NCBI GenBank assembly: GCA_008921705.1 | Contig: VFFE01007633.1 | Span: 1,765,178 to 1,829,177, forward strand | Length of the DNA stretch: 64,000 nucleotides | Direction of reading: 5' to 3' | From: Burhinus oedicnemus | Taxonomy: Eukaryota; Chordata; Aves; Charadriiformes; Burhinidae | In this document: piece after piece, positions 24,118 to 38,400 of the stretch | How positions within the stretch are numbered: position 1 is the stretch's first letter | Layout: the number at the start of each line of letters is the position of its first letter | Position numbers and translations under genes: made by a program | Notes under the pieces: model-generated | The model's input: only the letters and a program-made list of their open reading frames with translations | What the model was told of the DNA's origin: nothing | The model's database searches: none

Positions 24118-24291
24118 TACAAGAGTTGTTCCAGCAAGCAGAACTATTCAGATGGAAGTACATTGGGAAATCCTTCTAATGGAAACATGGCTGCTACCAG
24201 AAAAAGAAATGTCTTTTTTTCCTGGTATAGTGAAACTATCCATTGGAGCAACAGATGCTCTACCCAGAGAAAGGTCCTTTTGCTTTTGTAA
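24118..24291 (+). other. candidate exon (acceptor plus open frame), unconfirmed
   Basis: About 110 bases of strongly pyrimidine-rich sequence (24001-24117) end in TTTCCAG, a good splice acceptor. The frame that follows opens with 'YKSCSSKQNYSDGSTLG' and then Asn/Gly/Ser-rich sequence and 'ATRKRN', for 57 codons to a TAA at 24289-24291. An AATAAA is at 24606-24611, so a terminal exon is conceivable. A second frame over the same bases is also open, which weakens the case, and I do not recognise the protein. This is inference from signals only. Confidence 0.2.
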
Positions 24292-25848
24292 ATTTCACGT
24301 ACATATTGGTGCTGCATGATTTTGGGTTAAGGTAGGCCTTTCATGTCATAGTTACTGTAGGACAAAGTACAGATTTTTAAATTTACTAATGATGAGGTTT
24401 GACTAGAAACAGCTTTGTAGCATATACATAGCTTCCAAGTTTCCTTTGTAACAAAATTATTTCCTATTTTTGATTTCGAAGTATTTATCTCTTTGTCCTG
24501 TCAAAGTTCTTTCTTCTGAAACACTGCTGCCCAGATTTTAATACTTACAATTGTCTCAGGAAGCATAACTCAGACCTGCTTTATTCTGAGAATATTCTGA
24601 AATTCAATAAATGTTATAGGCAACATAATGATATAATCTAGATGGTTTGTAGAAAAACAAAAGGATAAAATGTGTCCAGGAATCTCTTTCAACAGCTGGT
24701 AACTAATGCTTTACTCTGTCTGACTGTTTCCAGGTTTTGGAGAAAAACTGTCCTTTGCCACATTGCTAGGGAGAGTCAACATAGGGAAACAAAGTGGCAG
24801 GTTTTAGCTTTGTTTTTCTGCTACCCTCTCAGCTCTTTCTCTCTGACTTTGTTTTAAAGGATACAAGTTTAGATTTCAAACATAGCAATGTCAGAGGTTC
24901 TGGCCCACCTGAACCAGCCTGTCTTTTTTTCCTCAAAAAGGACAAGTGATGCATCCAGCTTTACTGAGTTCTTTTTTTAAATTAGTGAAATATTTCTTTG
25001 TTTCATCCCTGTTTCTTTTGCAATAAATGTACAAGAAGCCTTATTCCTCTGAAACTAATAATAAGAGAAAGAGTAAAACTGCTTTGTGAAGCAACCCAGT
25101 TATCCATTTGCTTCAAAACAAGCACTCTTTCTGGGGCTACGCCCTGTACTTCTCTCTTGACATGCAGAGATCTGGTTCCTTACAGATGATCTTAGAAACC
25201 TACACCCAAATCAACACCTCCGACTCGTGTGTTTTCAGTCAGCGTGTCTATGTCCTCAACAAGCTTCTCTGTGCTCTGGGCTTTGATCTCCGTCATTACA
25301 AAAAGAGATTTTGTAATTGTTTATTCATTTCTCCTGAATGAAAGATGTGACTAACGTATATCCTCTCAGCAAGGTCGAACGCTACCACCAACAACCACCA
25401 GAACCCACAGCTACCTTCTTTGATGTCCCTAAAATTTTGCTAAATAGATGTCCTTCTCATCTGTTATATATAGATTTTGTGACTCTCCTGATTCCCTTTA
25501 GGGGAAAGACCCCGTCATAATACAGGTAGGTACATGGGGTAGTGTAGTTCTAATCTCAAATGGTATATTTATACCTCCATGCAAATAAATTATTAATGCA
25601 AAAGAAAGATTTTGACTAAATACACAAGCAATCCCAGCTTCTTATGTGAAGCCATGCAGAGTGTTTCATTGTTTGTAAGGTAGGACCTTGAAGTATTTAA
25701 TGCTTTTGTACATCAATTATTATTTTCCTTGTGATTGGTTTTTGTTATTTTTTCCTTAAGCTGCTGTATAAAATATATAACTGTTCTATAAAACATATTT
25801 TTCAGCACCAGGTTCAGTATCTGATACCCAGAGTTGGTATTAGTCAGA

Positions 25849-25975
25849 ATAAAAAAAGGATTTGGGGAAACGGGAAAAAAAAAAACCAAAGCAAAACAAA
25901 ACAAACAAAAAAAAGGATCAGAAAAGGATAAAAGAACAAATTAAGAAAAATAAGATAAAAGAAAGACAAAAGTAT
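25849..25975. repeat. A-rich low-complexity block
   Basis: A-rich sequence with runs such as GAAAAAAAAAAACC and CAAAACAAAACAAACAAAA, followed by GATAAAAG-like units. It is simple low-complexity sequence. No retroposon body was recognised on either side. Confidence 0.75.
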
Positions 25976-28900
25976 GGATAAGACATGCAGGCCTAGGAAT
26001 TTGTAATGTTCCCTGGTTGCAGAATCTGTCGTTGCTTGAAGCACCAGGCTGATATGTGAATTGCACCTTTTCAAGGTGAGAACATTTAAGGCACAAAATG
26101 AGGGTGGAGCGAGAGTGAGCAGAATTCACACCAGACAGATGTGTGAACTCACCTAGGGAGCAGTAGAGACAAAGGTTCGACTCAGAAACATTACAACCAA
26201 GGCATAATGAAGCTATTAAGGACACAGAAAACGAGAGCATAGTTTAAGTTCAGTGCACATTAAATATTGAGAGCTCAGATAATACTAACTTTTGAAGAGC
26301 CTTTCACAATTTCTGTACGGTACCAGCAGCCCTACATGTTTTTGACATTTTTTTAATATGAGTTTGAGGCTGCGATGTAGAAAGAAAAATGTATGAATAA
26401 CATTACAAACCATGAAATAGTGGGATCAGTGCATTTTTAGCATAGGCTTTCTTATTTAATTTCTAGCAAACATCTCTGTTCTCATTGCTGACAGCTTCAT
26501 TTACACTGGCTTGACTGAAAGACGAGCACCCAAAATTGCCACAGCTCTGTACTGTACCTTGCAGCACAGAATGTAAAGCAGAAGTGGCAGCTTGAGCTAG
26601 GAGAAATCACGGGGATGGGAGAAGGAGGACATTTCTCAGACATGTTTATCTTTCACCAACCTATTTTCAGGTAGAAATTATATATTGAAGCTTTAAAGCC
26701 TAGCCTCTACTGGAAAGAAAAACATCTTGTATGAAAAAAATAAACGATTGCCTGCCCCACACACTCCTCTCATCTATCCGAATCCTTCTGCTCCATTCAC
26801 CATTTCAGTTTAATATGTTCTCTGAGACAAATGCAGCAATTTCAAACCCCCTTTATCCCTGTAAGAGACACTGGAAATGAAATTGTCTGTAATGAAAATG
26901 GTGGTGCCTCCTATGTATTAAAATATTTGTTGAAATGAAGTGAGCTTTACTTTTCAGCAATGTACTATGTTCAATAAATAATCTGACTGTTTCTCACCCT
27001 TATGTACAGAAGAAAAGCTCCTAAGATTAAGCTGCTGGTGGCATTTGGAGTGCTTTGTACCTGGAACCTGACAAAAAAGTGCAGTTTAAAATTTTTTACA
27101 GGTTTTGCAATGCCAACCTATCAATATTGTATAAGGCAATGGGGCTATTGACTGTGGCCCAGCCTAGTTTCTGCTGCCACATTGTATTTATAAGCAACAC
27201 AACTGTACACTGAAGGGCACCGTCGGTAGCAAGCCAGGTTGCTCCCTTAGTAGCACCTAGTGTTTACTAATGTATCACTGATGTATAGGTCTTGGGGTTA
27301 ACAGGTAGGTAGACTTCAGGCTTCACTGGCAGCTCAGAGACACCAGCACCAAGCATAAAGAGTTTTTGAAGTCAGCAATTTCAAAACATGTGAAATCCTG
27401 AATGGCAGCTGCTACTCTGAGCTGTGAGAGATTACAGGTGGGAGGAAAAGGGCAAAAAAGAGGCCTTATGGTAGATTGAAGTGGTTTGGACACTGTGGAC
27501 AACAGTGGACTTGAGTCAAGCCTTACCTCTCTTCCTCTATCCCAGTAAAGCTGCATGCATGCCCAATGCCCCTCTGCCTGTGGAGGCACTGCAAGGGTAG
27601 CACTTGCATTAACTTTCTCTCCTCCGATCACAGGTAGAAAAAGAAAACCTACTCAAGCAGACGCAGAGAAGGCAAAGCCAGTCTGTTGGATGCAGACAGA
27701 TATAGCCCTTTGACAGATTAGTCCTACTAAAAACAATACCGTATTTCCTAGCTGGGCCATGGAAAAGAAGATCTGGTCTGCTCAGTTCAGATGCATAAAC
27801 TTAGACAGCCAGGAAGTCCTCCTCGAGATTATCAAACACACTCACCTACCTTGCTGTGCTGTAGAGGAAGCATGAGCACCGGTCTCAGGTCCCAAATGCA
27901 GTTTGATCAGGAGCAATCATTGCAGAAAAATAGCAGTCATCCTATAGTTGAGAGCCTGCTTACTCTAAAACCCTGTCATAAACTGACCGGCAGAAAGTAT
28001 CTTGGGGGGGTTTTGTATTCACAGGATGCAGAGATAAATTCGGTCTTTCCCTTTACAGGGTTATTGTCCTTCACCCTTCTCCCTGCAGGCAGACCTTTGC
28101 ACTCTGGAAAGCTCAGCTGAAATCGGTATCGTTCAATAGAGGCACAAGGCTTCACAGCTCATATGGAATCAGAGGATAATTAAGGACAAGAGACAATAAG
28201 TGCATTACAGACACTGGGAGGCAATAAGAGAGAAGGGACAAGATTACAAGCAATCCTGCTATTATGTAGGCTAACAGTGCGCACAGCTTGACAGTTCAAT
28301 ATATACCTTGTAAATTGTATACAATTTCATAGTTCCAAAATATGATACTGAATCAGTACTTCAACAAATCCCACTAATCCTTGTCCTGGATCTAACAGTA
28401 CACCCACAAAAACACTGAACTGCCTTACTCCTTTTGAGGTGCCTGGCATTTTCTGAGTTCCAGGGCAGGCAAATTCTCTCATAACAATAACTCTTTCAGA
28501 TCCCAATCCTTATCCTTGTTCCACAAAAATAGATCCACACAGCTCTGCAATACTGCAGTGGAGATTCAGCAAGAGATTCAGGATCACATCTGCAAAGCCA
28601 GCTTCATGCCCTGGATATCTCAGCTACCATTTAAAAAAAAAGCAGAGCTGAATGTATGTGTGGAGGAGGTGGGGGTAAGTTCTCCCACTGGGAATAGCAG
28701 CGACTTGTGTATAAAAAGCTAAAAAATTATAAGAATAACTTAGAAAAGGCATAACTTCAAGTTGTTGTATTGAAACTACCTATCACTGTCAAATACATCA
28801 AGCAAAATTACTTAGCATTTGCATGTAGTGAAAAATATCACTGTAGAAGTCTGACATGTTGCTATAGATTATCAGTTCTGTCTAGCTTGCTACAAGAAAA

Positions 28901-31900
28901 AAGTTAGCTGGAGACTATGATGGACAGGAATGAGACCAGAAAGGTAACAAAATGCCAAAGATGATGAGTTAGAGATGCCATCAAACCAGAGGGTTCTCAG
29001 TTTGGTGCCACGCTTTTCTGCCACAGTCACCCCTTCCAGTATCCATCTTTTCTGTCCATTCCCGGCAGCTCCCTGGAATAACCTCACCCTCTTCCTGGAC
29101 TCTGACAATGGTTTATGTAGCATTGAACAGGGCAGATGCATGCCTTTAGCCAAGGACTTCAACAGAGGGGTGTCCTACCATGGAAAGGAGAAGGCCTTGG
29201 CCTGTATGACACACCTTGGTTTGTAGTTGTACTGGATTTTGCCAGAGTTTGTAAGTAAATAAGGAAACAGAAAATGGAAGTTTCTACATAGCCTACAACA
29301 GATTTATTTACAAAAGCCGGGATGCATATGTTTCACTTTGGCTTCCTCCGATCTGTGGTCTATGAGAAATGGAGGCCCAAAGAAAAATCCATATATTATG
29401 GATTATGTATCAGGTGATGCAGAAGCTACCTAGAAGTATCAGGGTTGATGAATGACCAAAGAAAATGTCCATGTTGCTGAGGATCTAATATTTGTATTGA
29501 ATTGAAGGAGATTATCAGGAAAGCTACTGAAAAGCTTCAAATTATAAACTTTCTGATAATTGTAATTGTATTTCATTCAAGATTTGTATAGATCTCTTTA
29601 TATTCCTTGGGTGTTTCAGCAAGCACAATTATCTCAAATATCTCAGTCACAATTTAATTCAAAATGCAAATAAATTATCCTACAACTTCAGAGGAGAGAT
29701 CTCATTATTCAAATAAAATCATTACTAGATAATCAGCGTAATTTTGTAGAGACTGTGTGCAAAATCAAAGTGTGCATTTTAAAATCTGGAAGTGAAGCCC
29801 TGACCCTAATAACTCAGTAGGAATTTGTCAGGTGATTTAAAGGAGAACAGGAAGTACCATTATTTCAATAAAACATACGAGTTCAAGTCATGATGACAAA
29901 CATGAAATAATTTTAAGTCTATCCAAAATCTGTTTATTTTCATTCCAGTGATAAAAAATCCCGGGTTGCTAAATGCTCACATTTGAATGAACAATAATTC
30001 TTTTATTTTAATAATACGAAAAAGAATAAAGATTCAGAGGACTCCCTTCTTCCTGTAACTCATTAGAATATAGGTGCTGCCTACCTTAAGATGAAGCTCT
30101 AGAAACTCACGGTGCACTCTGCTCACACAAAAAGCCATCTGTTGCACAAATTTTCTCTTCATTTTCTCAATTTGAGATGGTACCTTGGTGTTGGTTGTGT
30201 TATGTCAGCTCCCCTGAATGTAAATATTGAAAGAGAATAGATGGATTTTGCAAGATGTCCAAATCGTGTATTACTTTTTCTTAGAGAATAGTAATCTCTT
30301 CATTCTCTGCAGTATTTGTCACAGTAACTTGGCATCCACTGGTACTCAGACAGCAGTAAGTTGAATACGCTGTGTTTGCTGATAAATGCTCGCACACAGA
30401 TCTGGACACTCATCTGCTCTGCCGCAAGCATAATGTTGAAGACAAATATGTTAATATATCTTCAAGAAGAGATATATTTCCATATCTGTTACAACTTTTT
30501 ATATCTCCCCCAATGATTTATGCCATCACACAAAAAACATCATTCTAACCTGCAAACGGTCTTCCAGAATTTGCGATGTTGCTGAATGCAGTAAGACCAG
30601 TAAGGCAAATGGATCAGTCTGGATGGCTCCATGATGCTAATTTTCTCACTTATTGCTGCTGGGTAGATCGGTTATAGGACTGTGCATTAGTTACTATGTT
30701 AGCTATTTCTAAATTCATCTTCTCACCTAACTGACTCTATCAGACCTTCCTTAATGGAAGAATGTGCTCTTAAGAGGTGTGGGACACTTTTGGTTTGCCA
30801 ATCCACTAAGTTTGATAATAACAACTTAAAAAAAGGAGCCTAGATTCCTTTCTCTTGAGTTTCTTACTTACTTATATATTATTTTTATGCAGTATTATAT
30901 TACTATATAATACATAGTAAAAATATGTAGTCTCATTTTAATGTAAGGTACAGTGACTCAGAAGTTCTCCTTAATGACCACTAAGAAACACTGTAGCTGG
31001 CACACAATGTCCACATTCTTTCACAAATGCCAGCAGGATTTTTAATATGAATGTGTCTTTGTATTCTGTCTCCCACAAAACAGCTGTCTGCACAGAGGAC
31101 TCATTCAAAGTATACTAGTATAAGCACAGTGGCTGATGCCAAAGGGAGGATGCACCCCCATCTTTCTCCTAAGGGCTCCAGGTGGGACAGAGCCAAAAGG
31201 GAAGCATTGATCTGTTGGCTTCTCACAGAGAGAAAGAAAAAGAAAATGAGTCAATGGACAGGCCTAGAATGTTCAATTTATGTATGTTCTTTTATGATAA
31301 GTGGTTTGTCTCTGTTAAGAACAAGAAATCTTACAATGTTGAGGAAGATTTAATAATTTTATCAAGGTGTAGAAATGTGGGGCAGCTAACCATGTCTGAC
31401 TGCATATTGACTCCATTACATCAATCACTTGCTACATTGGGCTGCAAATGCCACGGGTTTAGAAAAACAATTAGGTGAGTGAGTCTGCATAGAGGATTTC
31501 TTATAGGTGAAAAACTCTGTGTGCTCATTGCACTCCTGTTCACAGTGCAGAAATCACTATGGAGCCAAAATTGTTAGCAAAAGTGCGGTGGGCACTGGGA
31601 GGGCCTGTGAGCACGGAGTGGGATGGGCTGGCAAGGCAGGTGATGCTGCAGAGGAGCTCTGCCTGGGGTGAAACCTCCCTGCCCTGCAGGGTAAACACAA
31701 AACCCATGGGGCTTGACAGTCTCGGAAAGAAGGTACTACTGCAGAAGCTGGGAAACAGTCAGGTGCCCTAACAGTTGTCTTACCAAGGAGCTAGAGAGAA
31801 CTGCGAACAGTTACCTAAACTATGGAGAAGGGGCAGTCGTGTACTTAATCATTCTCTTTTCTCCTTTCAGTAAAGGAATGTTTTTCAAGCCAATGATGTC

Positions 31901-34900
31901 TTTGTAACTAAGGGAAGAAAATTAACCTGCTGAGCATCAGGCAGCTCAGGTTTATCCTTGCTGACTGGTTGACGAGGGCTTGAGCTGGTCCTTCTTAATG
32001 ATCCCAAACCTTTAAATCCAGACTTACATAATGACTGTGAAGCACAGAGGTTTCGCTAGAATAACTAAGCAAAATGTTAGGGTTGAGGGTCAGGGTTTGC
32101 ATTTTGCCTGTTCAACTCAACTAAGTTAACCAGTCAACCAAGAAAATAAACTCTCTGATCAGAGCTTTTTTCTCTCAAGTCCAGGCACATCCACTGTGGA
32201 TCTGTAAGGAATTTGCCTAAACTTGCCATCATGGCATCAGGAGGCTTCCGGAGAAATAAATACATCCATTTTCCAGCTGTTTTATGGTCCCTTAACAGCA
32301 AGGCTTAGAAGGTGGACTATATTTTCAGGCAAATGTAACCTGAAAAAATAACACAATTAAAAAGAGTTTTTTACCACTCCATATTGTAGGGCTGAATATA
32401 TACTGCACAGGCACACCACAATTCCAAGTGTAATTCTACTTTCAGGTGTTGTATTCTTTCACGAAGGCTCACAGACTTTATAAAGTAATCTCTCAAGAGA
32501 CGAGGGCTCACAGTATAGAGCTGTGCTAAGGTTCTTCCAAAAATAAATAATCAATAGAGAGCTACCCTACTGAGTGAGAATATTGCAAGGAAACAGCATG
32601 TTATGGAAAACTACATCATCATTTTATACCTAAGCAACCACAAAAAGAAAGGAAAGATTGTTAAAACTGCAAGATGTGCAGCAAGACTGTCATCAGAGCA
32701 GGAACTGGTAAGTGAAACTGAAAAATATTAAATTGCCTTTCTTCAGATACAGAGTTACGGGGTCTGAATCGCTTCCTTTGCACACCCTCTGAAGGCATTA
32801 GGAGTGACACAAGGAATGCAAGATCAGGAGCCTGCAGCAAAACCAGAGCTTAGCTCAGCCACTCAGGGAATTTATGTTCTCTCTGCTAAGATAAATTAGA
32901 ATAACAAATATTGGGAGAGACTAGACAGGGAGTTCACCTTGTTAAGTGGTTACCATTTGTGCCCCAAGTAGAAACATAAAGTAACACGATTATGTCTGAT
33001 TTACAAACAGGCAATTCTTTACTCTGGTTGGAAGAAATAATGATGCATTCCTGTCTTCATGTGCACCTTAAAGTCTGCACTCATGTAAGAGTTAGACTTT
33101 TTAAGCCGAAGCTTTCATTGTTTAATTAATTATTTATATTAGTGTCAGCATTAATATATCATAGCCATTGGCCATCTGTGAGATAAAAGAGAAACCCAAG
33201 TTTTAAAGTCAGAGAAGCAAATATATAAAACTGCATTTTCAAATATAAAATTGCTACATAAAAAAATTAATGCAGGAGAAGTTCATGTTCTCTGAATATA
33301 AACTTCATTAGTAATTCGAAAGCTAAGATAGCAAATCCCAAAGGTCAAGTCTTCCAAGTGATCTGGCTGACCCTGGAATCATTCTGTGGGCCTCTCTCAG
33401 TGCTCTTAAGTAGAGTCTCCTGGGCCTTAGTGATATTAGATCTTTTAAGCCTGACAGCTCTCATCATTCTCACTTCTCTCATGAATCATAGAGGAACTCT
33501 GCCAAGATACACTGGATATATCCACGGCTTCCTTTGCCCGTTATGTAAAACTGTAAAATACCTCACACAACTGCCATTATGCAGCAGGTACTTACTCAAA
33601 TTAATAATCTTTAATTTTTTCAGTCAGAACAAGAAGTAGACCACAGCAAATGCTGTAATGCGACATTCTTATCTGAGCATCAAGACACTTTCACAATAAA
33701 AAACGTAGCCACAGAGCCACAGCAAAGAGCACAACAAAGCAGCAAATGTCAGAGACACTTTGGTCGCTGATGCTGCTGCAGCTCCTCAGTCTGGAGTGAG
33801 CAGGTCCAGAGGACATAGCTGCAGCAGCTGGCAGGAGGCAGAGGGCCAGCTGAGGCAGCCTCCAGATGCCGAAATGTCTCGTTATGGTCCTGTACAGACA
33901 TGCTTAGTTTAGCCCATATTCAGTATCACAACAGATAATTTTCTGTTGCTTTAAATTTTATTACTGATATAGGACTCCAGGTTCCCCCTTACTGTTTTAT
34001 TGAGACAATCTTTCACCTTTGCATCTTCTGAATCTAACTACTACATTGAGTGAGATGATAAAGCATAATTTTCAGTTTTAAACAGCAGAACTGTGGATAT
34101 GTATTAATTGCACACAAACTCTCAAAAATGAATCCTGGTTTTTTATTAAATCACTACTAATCTTTTCTTAGAATGCTATGAAACACCAGCTAATGAGAAA
34201 ACTACTAAATGTTATCTGCAAATATACATGTGATAGACCACTAACTATGACATAACATTGACAGTTTTAGTCATTGTCTTTAAATATGAAAATCAAAAGA
34301 AAAACCTTTCAAAAACACGAGTATGTGGCTGGATTAATTTTTTTTCTCCTAACATACAAACTCCTAATCTATGAGAAGGAAATTTGCCATGAATGTTGTG
34401 TGCTGTGTTTTGAAGATTTGAGTCCAACTTCTCAGAGCATTATTATTACTTGTGAAAGCTTTTATTTTCATTGGGTTTCCATTGCGCTCTGCTTTTACTG
34501 TACAGGGGTTTTCCTGAAAGAAACTTACTTTGAAGTAGGACTAACAACTCTACATTTGCTTCACTGACCCAATTTATTTCCTGGGACATTCTTAATTTTA
34601 CCTGCCACTCCCAATTAACCTCATTTTCCTTGGAGTTATTTAACTCTAACTCAAGCTTTTCTACCAAAATGTGTAGGATTCAGCTGACCAGGTATAGACA
34701 CCTACCTCTTACTTAACCAGTCTCTAATTGCTCAGAAAAAATAGGCAATTCTAGGACATCATTCAGCTAATTCTAATGTAGATGCCCAAAACAATGGAGT
34801 AAATTGTGTTCCCCAAAGTACCTTTTTCTTTCACAACTGACAATAAGGGAAGTGGAAGATGGCTGGTTGTCGCGTTAAAAGGAATGCAGTTTCGATATTT

Positions 34901-34967
34901 GTCTGTCAGAGTCCCAGGACTTTCACTGATCCGTCTATCAGAGTCCCCACAAAGGACTTTCACTGAG
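34901..34967. repeat. imperfect tandem duplication in the LTR U5 end
   Basis: GTCTGTCAGAGTCCC...GGACTTTCACTGA (34901-34932) is repeated as GTCTATCAGAGTCCC...GGACTTTCACTGA (34933-34967), units of 32 and 35 bases. It lies at the LTR terminus and may reflect the family's normal structure or a duplication in this copy. Confidence 0.8.
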
Positions 34968-35475
34968 TCAGATTCACAAAAATCGAAATTAGTTATTTTA
35001 TTGAGAGCAACAGAACAGATTCGAGATTGCCGTTGATAAATTCACTGACTACAATAGCGCTATTAATTAAGGTTAATATTGCTAGCAAAACCAATGATAA
35101 TAATACAACAACCCGGGGGTAACATTCACCAGAGGGTGAAAGGCGCAGCGCTTACCCAGAAGGCGTCCCTGCCTGGGGAGGAGGAAGAGAACGCAGCCCG
35201 TCAGCTGGTCCGTCAGGTATTGAGGTTCTTCTCTCCCAATTTAACAGTCATTTTCTCCTTCCTTTTATCCCCAAAATTACAAGGTTTCCCTCCCCTAGGT
35301 GACGTATAGTATGATTTGGGTGGAGAGACGAGTGCTATAGTCATATATGTTTAGCATGATCTCGATAATCTTCATTAGCATATGCAGGGGTTTCAACTTT
35401 AATATGCATTTCACAGGTAATGAGGCAGAGGTCAGTCATTGGGCACGCTAGCCTTCGAAGAAACAAAGAACTACA
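34904..35475 (-). mobile_element. probable solo LTR of an avian endogenous retrovirus, reverse orientation
   Basis: On the minus strand the block has LTR architecture in the right order: a U3-like region with ATGCATATTAAAG and a CRE-like TGACGTA (plus 35300-35306), a TATA-like GGATAAAAGG (35270-35261), an R-like region with several CpGs, AATAAA (35002-34997), then a U5 ending CCTGGGACTCTGACA. The outer bases fit TGT...ACA at 34904 and 35475. I find no target duplication, so the right edge is uncertain and could lie up to about 200 bp further out. No primer binding site or retroviral gene follows on the internal side (below 34900), so this is a solo LTR left by recombination between two LTRs. 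The TGT...ACA ends suggest an ERVL- or ERVK-like family, which I cannot settle. Confidence 0.68.
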
Positions 35476-38400
35476 CCAGTTCCTGTTTTCTTGTCTTCAC
35501 TGACAAAAAAGCAGGGCTGTCCTGCCTCCGCAGGGCCCCCTCCTTATCTGCATCCCGTGCTGGCCAGGCAAGTCTCCACTTCCTCAGCCTGCACAAGAGA
35601 TAGCAAGGCCAGTCTTACTTGTTCCTTGAGCACAAACACTTTACCTCATTATCCAAATTCCACACCGGTTCAGTGGAGATATCTACAATCCAGACCACTA
35701 GCCCAGCTGTGTAGATTTCTTTCAAAACCAAATTCTTTAAAGGGGAGTATTTTCAATTGCCATCTGAGGTCGGCTTTTGTTAATTGCCTGTGTATGGTCT
35801 CTTGCTCTTGATGAACCAACAGCTATTTAGGTGTGATCATTGATTAGGTGTTTGACCAGCTTTGCAGCATCACACTCCCAATATGTTGCAAAGTTCCCGG
35901 TAGAAGCTGTGTACTATTAACCTGGCTTTCCAAACTCATAAACTTACTGAGGTACAGACCTATGGTTGCTAGGCAGAAGTGTACATCGGAAAAGATGCCT
36001 TTTAAGTTATATAATACAGCGTGCTGGAGGTTTAACATTTTACCCATCCCAGAGGATAAATCATGAAGTATATAACTGTATTAAATTAGAAAATATAAGT
36101 AGAATTTTAAAGCTTAAGGACTCAGATGATCAATATAGTCTAAAGGCTCAAGGACAGGAATTAATACATACTAAATTTATGTCAGCAATAATGATTCAGA
36201 ATTAGAATATGCAATAATGCAATGGTACCTCAACAACGAGTTTATTCTTTCACCTTCAAAACAATGCTATTATTTATTTTATTTTTCAACTTTCATTTTT
36301 TAATCAGTTCTGAAGAAAAAAGTAGCCAGAAAAAAATGATAAAATAAAATGAAAACAGGAGATAATAAAAACTGCCTCTGCAAAGAAATAGCTGATTGAG
36401 CACCCTGCATAAATACACATAGGTAAATCTAGATGCAAAATTTTTACTAAGAGCATGACAAATAAGCCTTGCTCTGAATCTTTTAATTCCTCTTGGTGTA
36501 TTGTTTAAAAGCTTCTCTGTTAAGGAGTTATTTATATTTATTTGAGATGCCTTAACTATAAATCAGTGTTTTCGTCCCTTCTTAAGTCATAAAAACATGA
36601 TTGTCACCTATATTTAAAGTTAACAAATTAATTAGTTGATCTTTTAATAAAATCATTGACAGGCTAGAAACAATTCTGGGTTTGGTTTTTTGTGTTTCTA
36701 AATCATTCAACATCTTCAGACACTTTTATTTAATACATTTCTGTGACAGAAATGAATGACAGCAGTATTATTTGTCTGATGGTCTGTCAGCTGTCTCTTC
36801 CACTGAGCTGGTGAGAGAAGACCTAATTTCTTTATAACGCCTGATAACGCTTGGAGAAGGAGTCATCCCCGTGCTTTAGATAAGAATATACTTCAGAAGG
36901 CAGTGAAGTACCGATTTACCTTGATGGTTAATTGACTAGCAGCAAATGAATGAGTTTTAGGACAAAATACACACCTAAGCAATAGGTTTGCCTAAGACCA
37001 ATATTCTCTTTACATGCTAGGTAAGGCTTACTTTGCAAGCTTATGTAAGATTTAATTATGTATGGCAATGCTCTCAGATATAAAAAAGTCACCAGACACT
37101 TCAAAAGTGAAACTGCAAAGTTTAAACTGAAAATATGACTCTTAGATATGAGAGTCATAAACCACTAGGATAGCTTATCAGCAAAGGAGATAAATTTTCC
37201 ATTACCTGGACTCCTTATGGTCTTGTTTTAGCAAAGCACTTAAACTTCCATATCCATAAATTCCACTGTATATATATAGTCACAAACATTTGTGTCCAGG
37301 AAGATGGGTTTTGTGGACTATCCAGACAAGAATGTAAAACTGTCTTTGTAACATGCTCAAGGGAGAGCTGCAGAATGCAAGCGTGACGTTAACCAAAGAG
37401 CTTAATGGAGCTGAAGCTCTACTCCTTTGAGCAGTGTCTGGTATAGAAAATGTGCCTGTGTGTCTCCTGAAATGGATATAACAGTGCCTGGTCATCCCAT
37501 ACATTCCAATCGGACTACGCACACAGCAGATGCAGGCAAGCAGTAGGGTTACAAGGTGCAAGTAGACATAGAATCAGGGACAAGTGGTATGGAGCTGAAT
37601 CTCCTTGATTACTTAACTGGATGGATAGAAAGCAAAGCAGATTTATGCATGACTGCATGATAGTCCACTTCTCCCTGTACTTCAGTACAACCTTTTGTAA
37701 AGCAGAAGCCAAAAACGTATCTTTTCTGTTTTGCTTTGTTTTGTTTTTTTTTTAATACAAACCACCAGAGAAGCATGGTTCTCTAATATGTTTTCTCAGA
37801 GTTTATGAGCGTGACCATACTTTGTAGTGCAAGTTATAGCATTCTCCAGATAACTCTGCCAGCAAGCAATCATGGGGGACACAAATGCTCTAGCTTTTGT
37901 GTTAATAATTAATTGGTGAAAGTAAAAATCCTCTGTCCAAAATGACAGAGATTCAAGGATCAACATATAACACAACCCTTTCCTGGATGTCTGTAGAGAT
38001 CTAATCCTGTAAGTTCCAGTTAAATCAGCTAAGAAAATGTCAATTCAATATGCAACCTCTGTTCTCCTTTTAGAAAGGACAGAATTGCATTTTAAAGTGG
38101 GTAGCTATGCTATCTGCAAGTTCTACTGGTAGGTGGTTTCTGGAGATGACAACGGCTCCTTTCTTATTTATCCTGCTGAATTTTGAATGCCTGTCTAAAT
38201 CCTCCCTGTGGGCCTTTCAAAAGAGTCATATCATAATAAGCTGCTCTTTTGGATAAATAAGCGTTGACAGCACAAAGGCTGATAGAGAGATTCATTTGCC
38301 TTTACCACCAGGAAGTCTGCGCGCAAAATTTTCCATTACTTACATGTTTTGCATGCCCCCAAAGCAGCAAACTTGTGTTCATCTGACAATCAATTGTGCA

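Larger units (their letters stand above)
21962..34899. other. 13-kb unique AT-rich region, no confirmed gene
   Basis: The longest stretch before the LTR without a recognised mobile element. It includes a T18 run (23321-23338), an A-rich block (25849-25975), one exon-like stretch (24118-24291, listed separately) and locally GC-richer patches near 31560-31700 and 33740-33880 without a recognisable product. No RNA gene was recognised. Confidence 0.5.
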
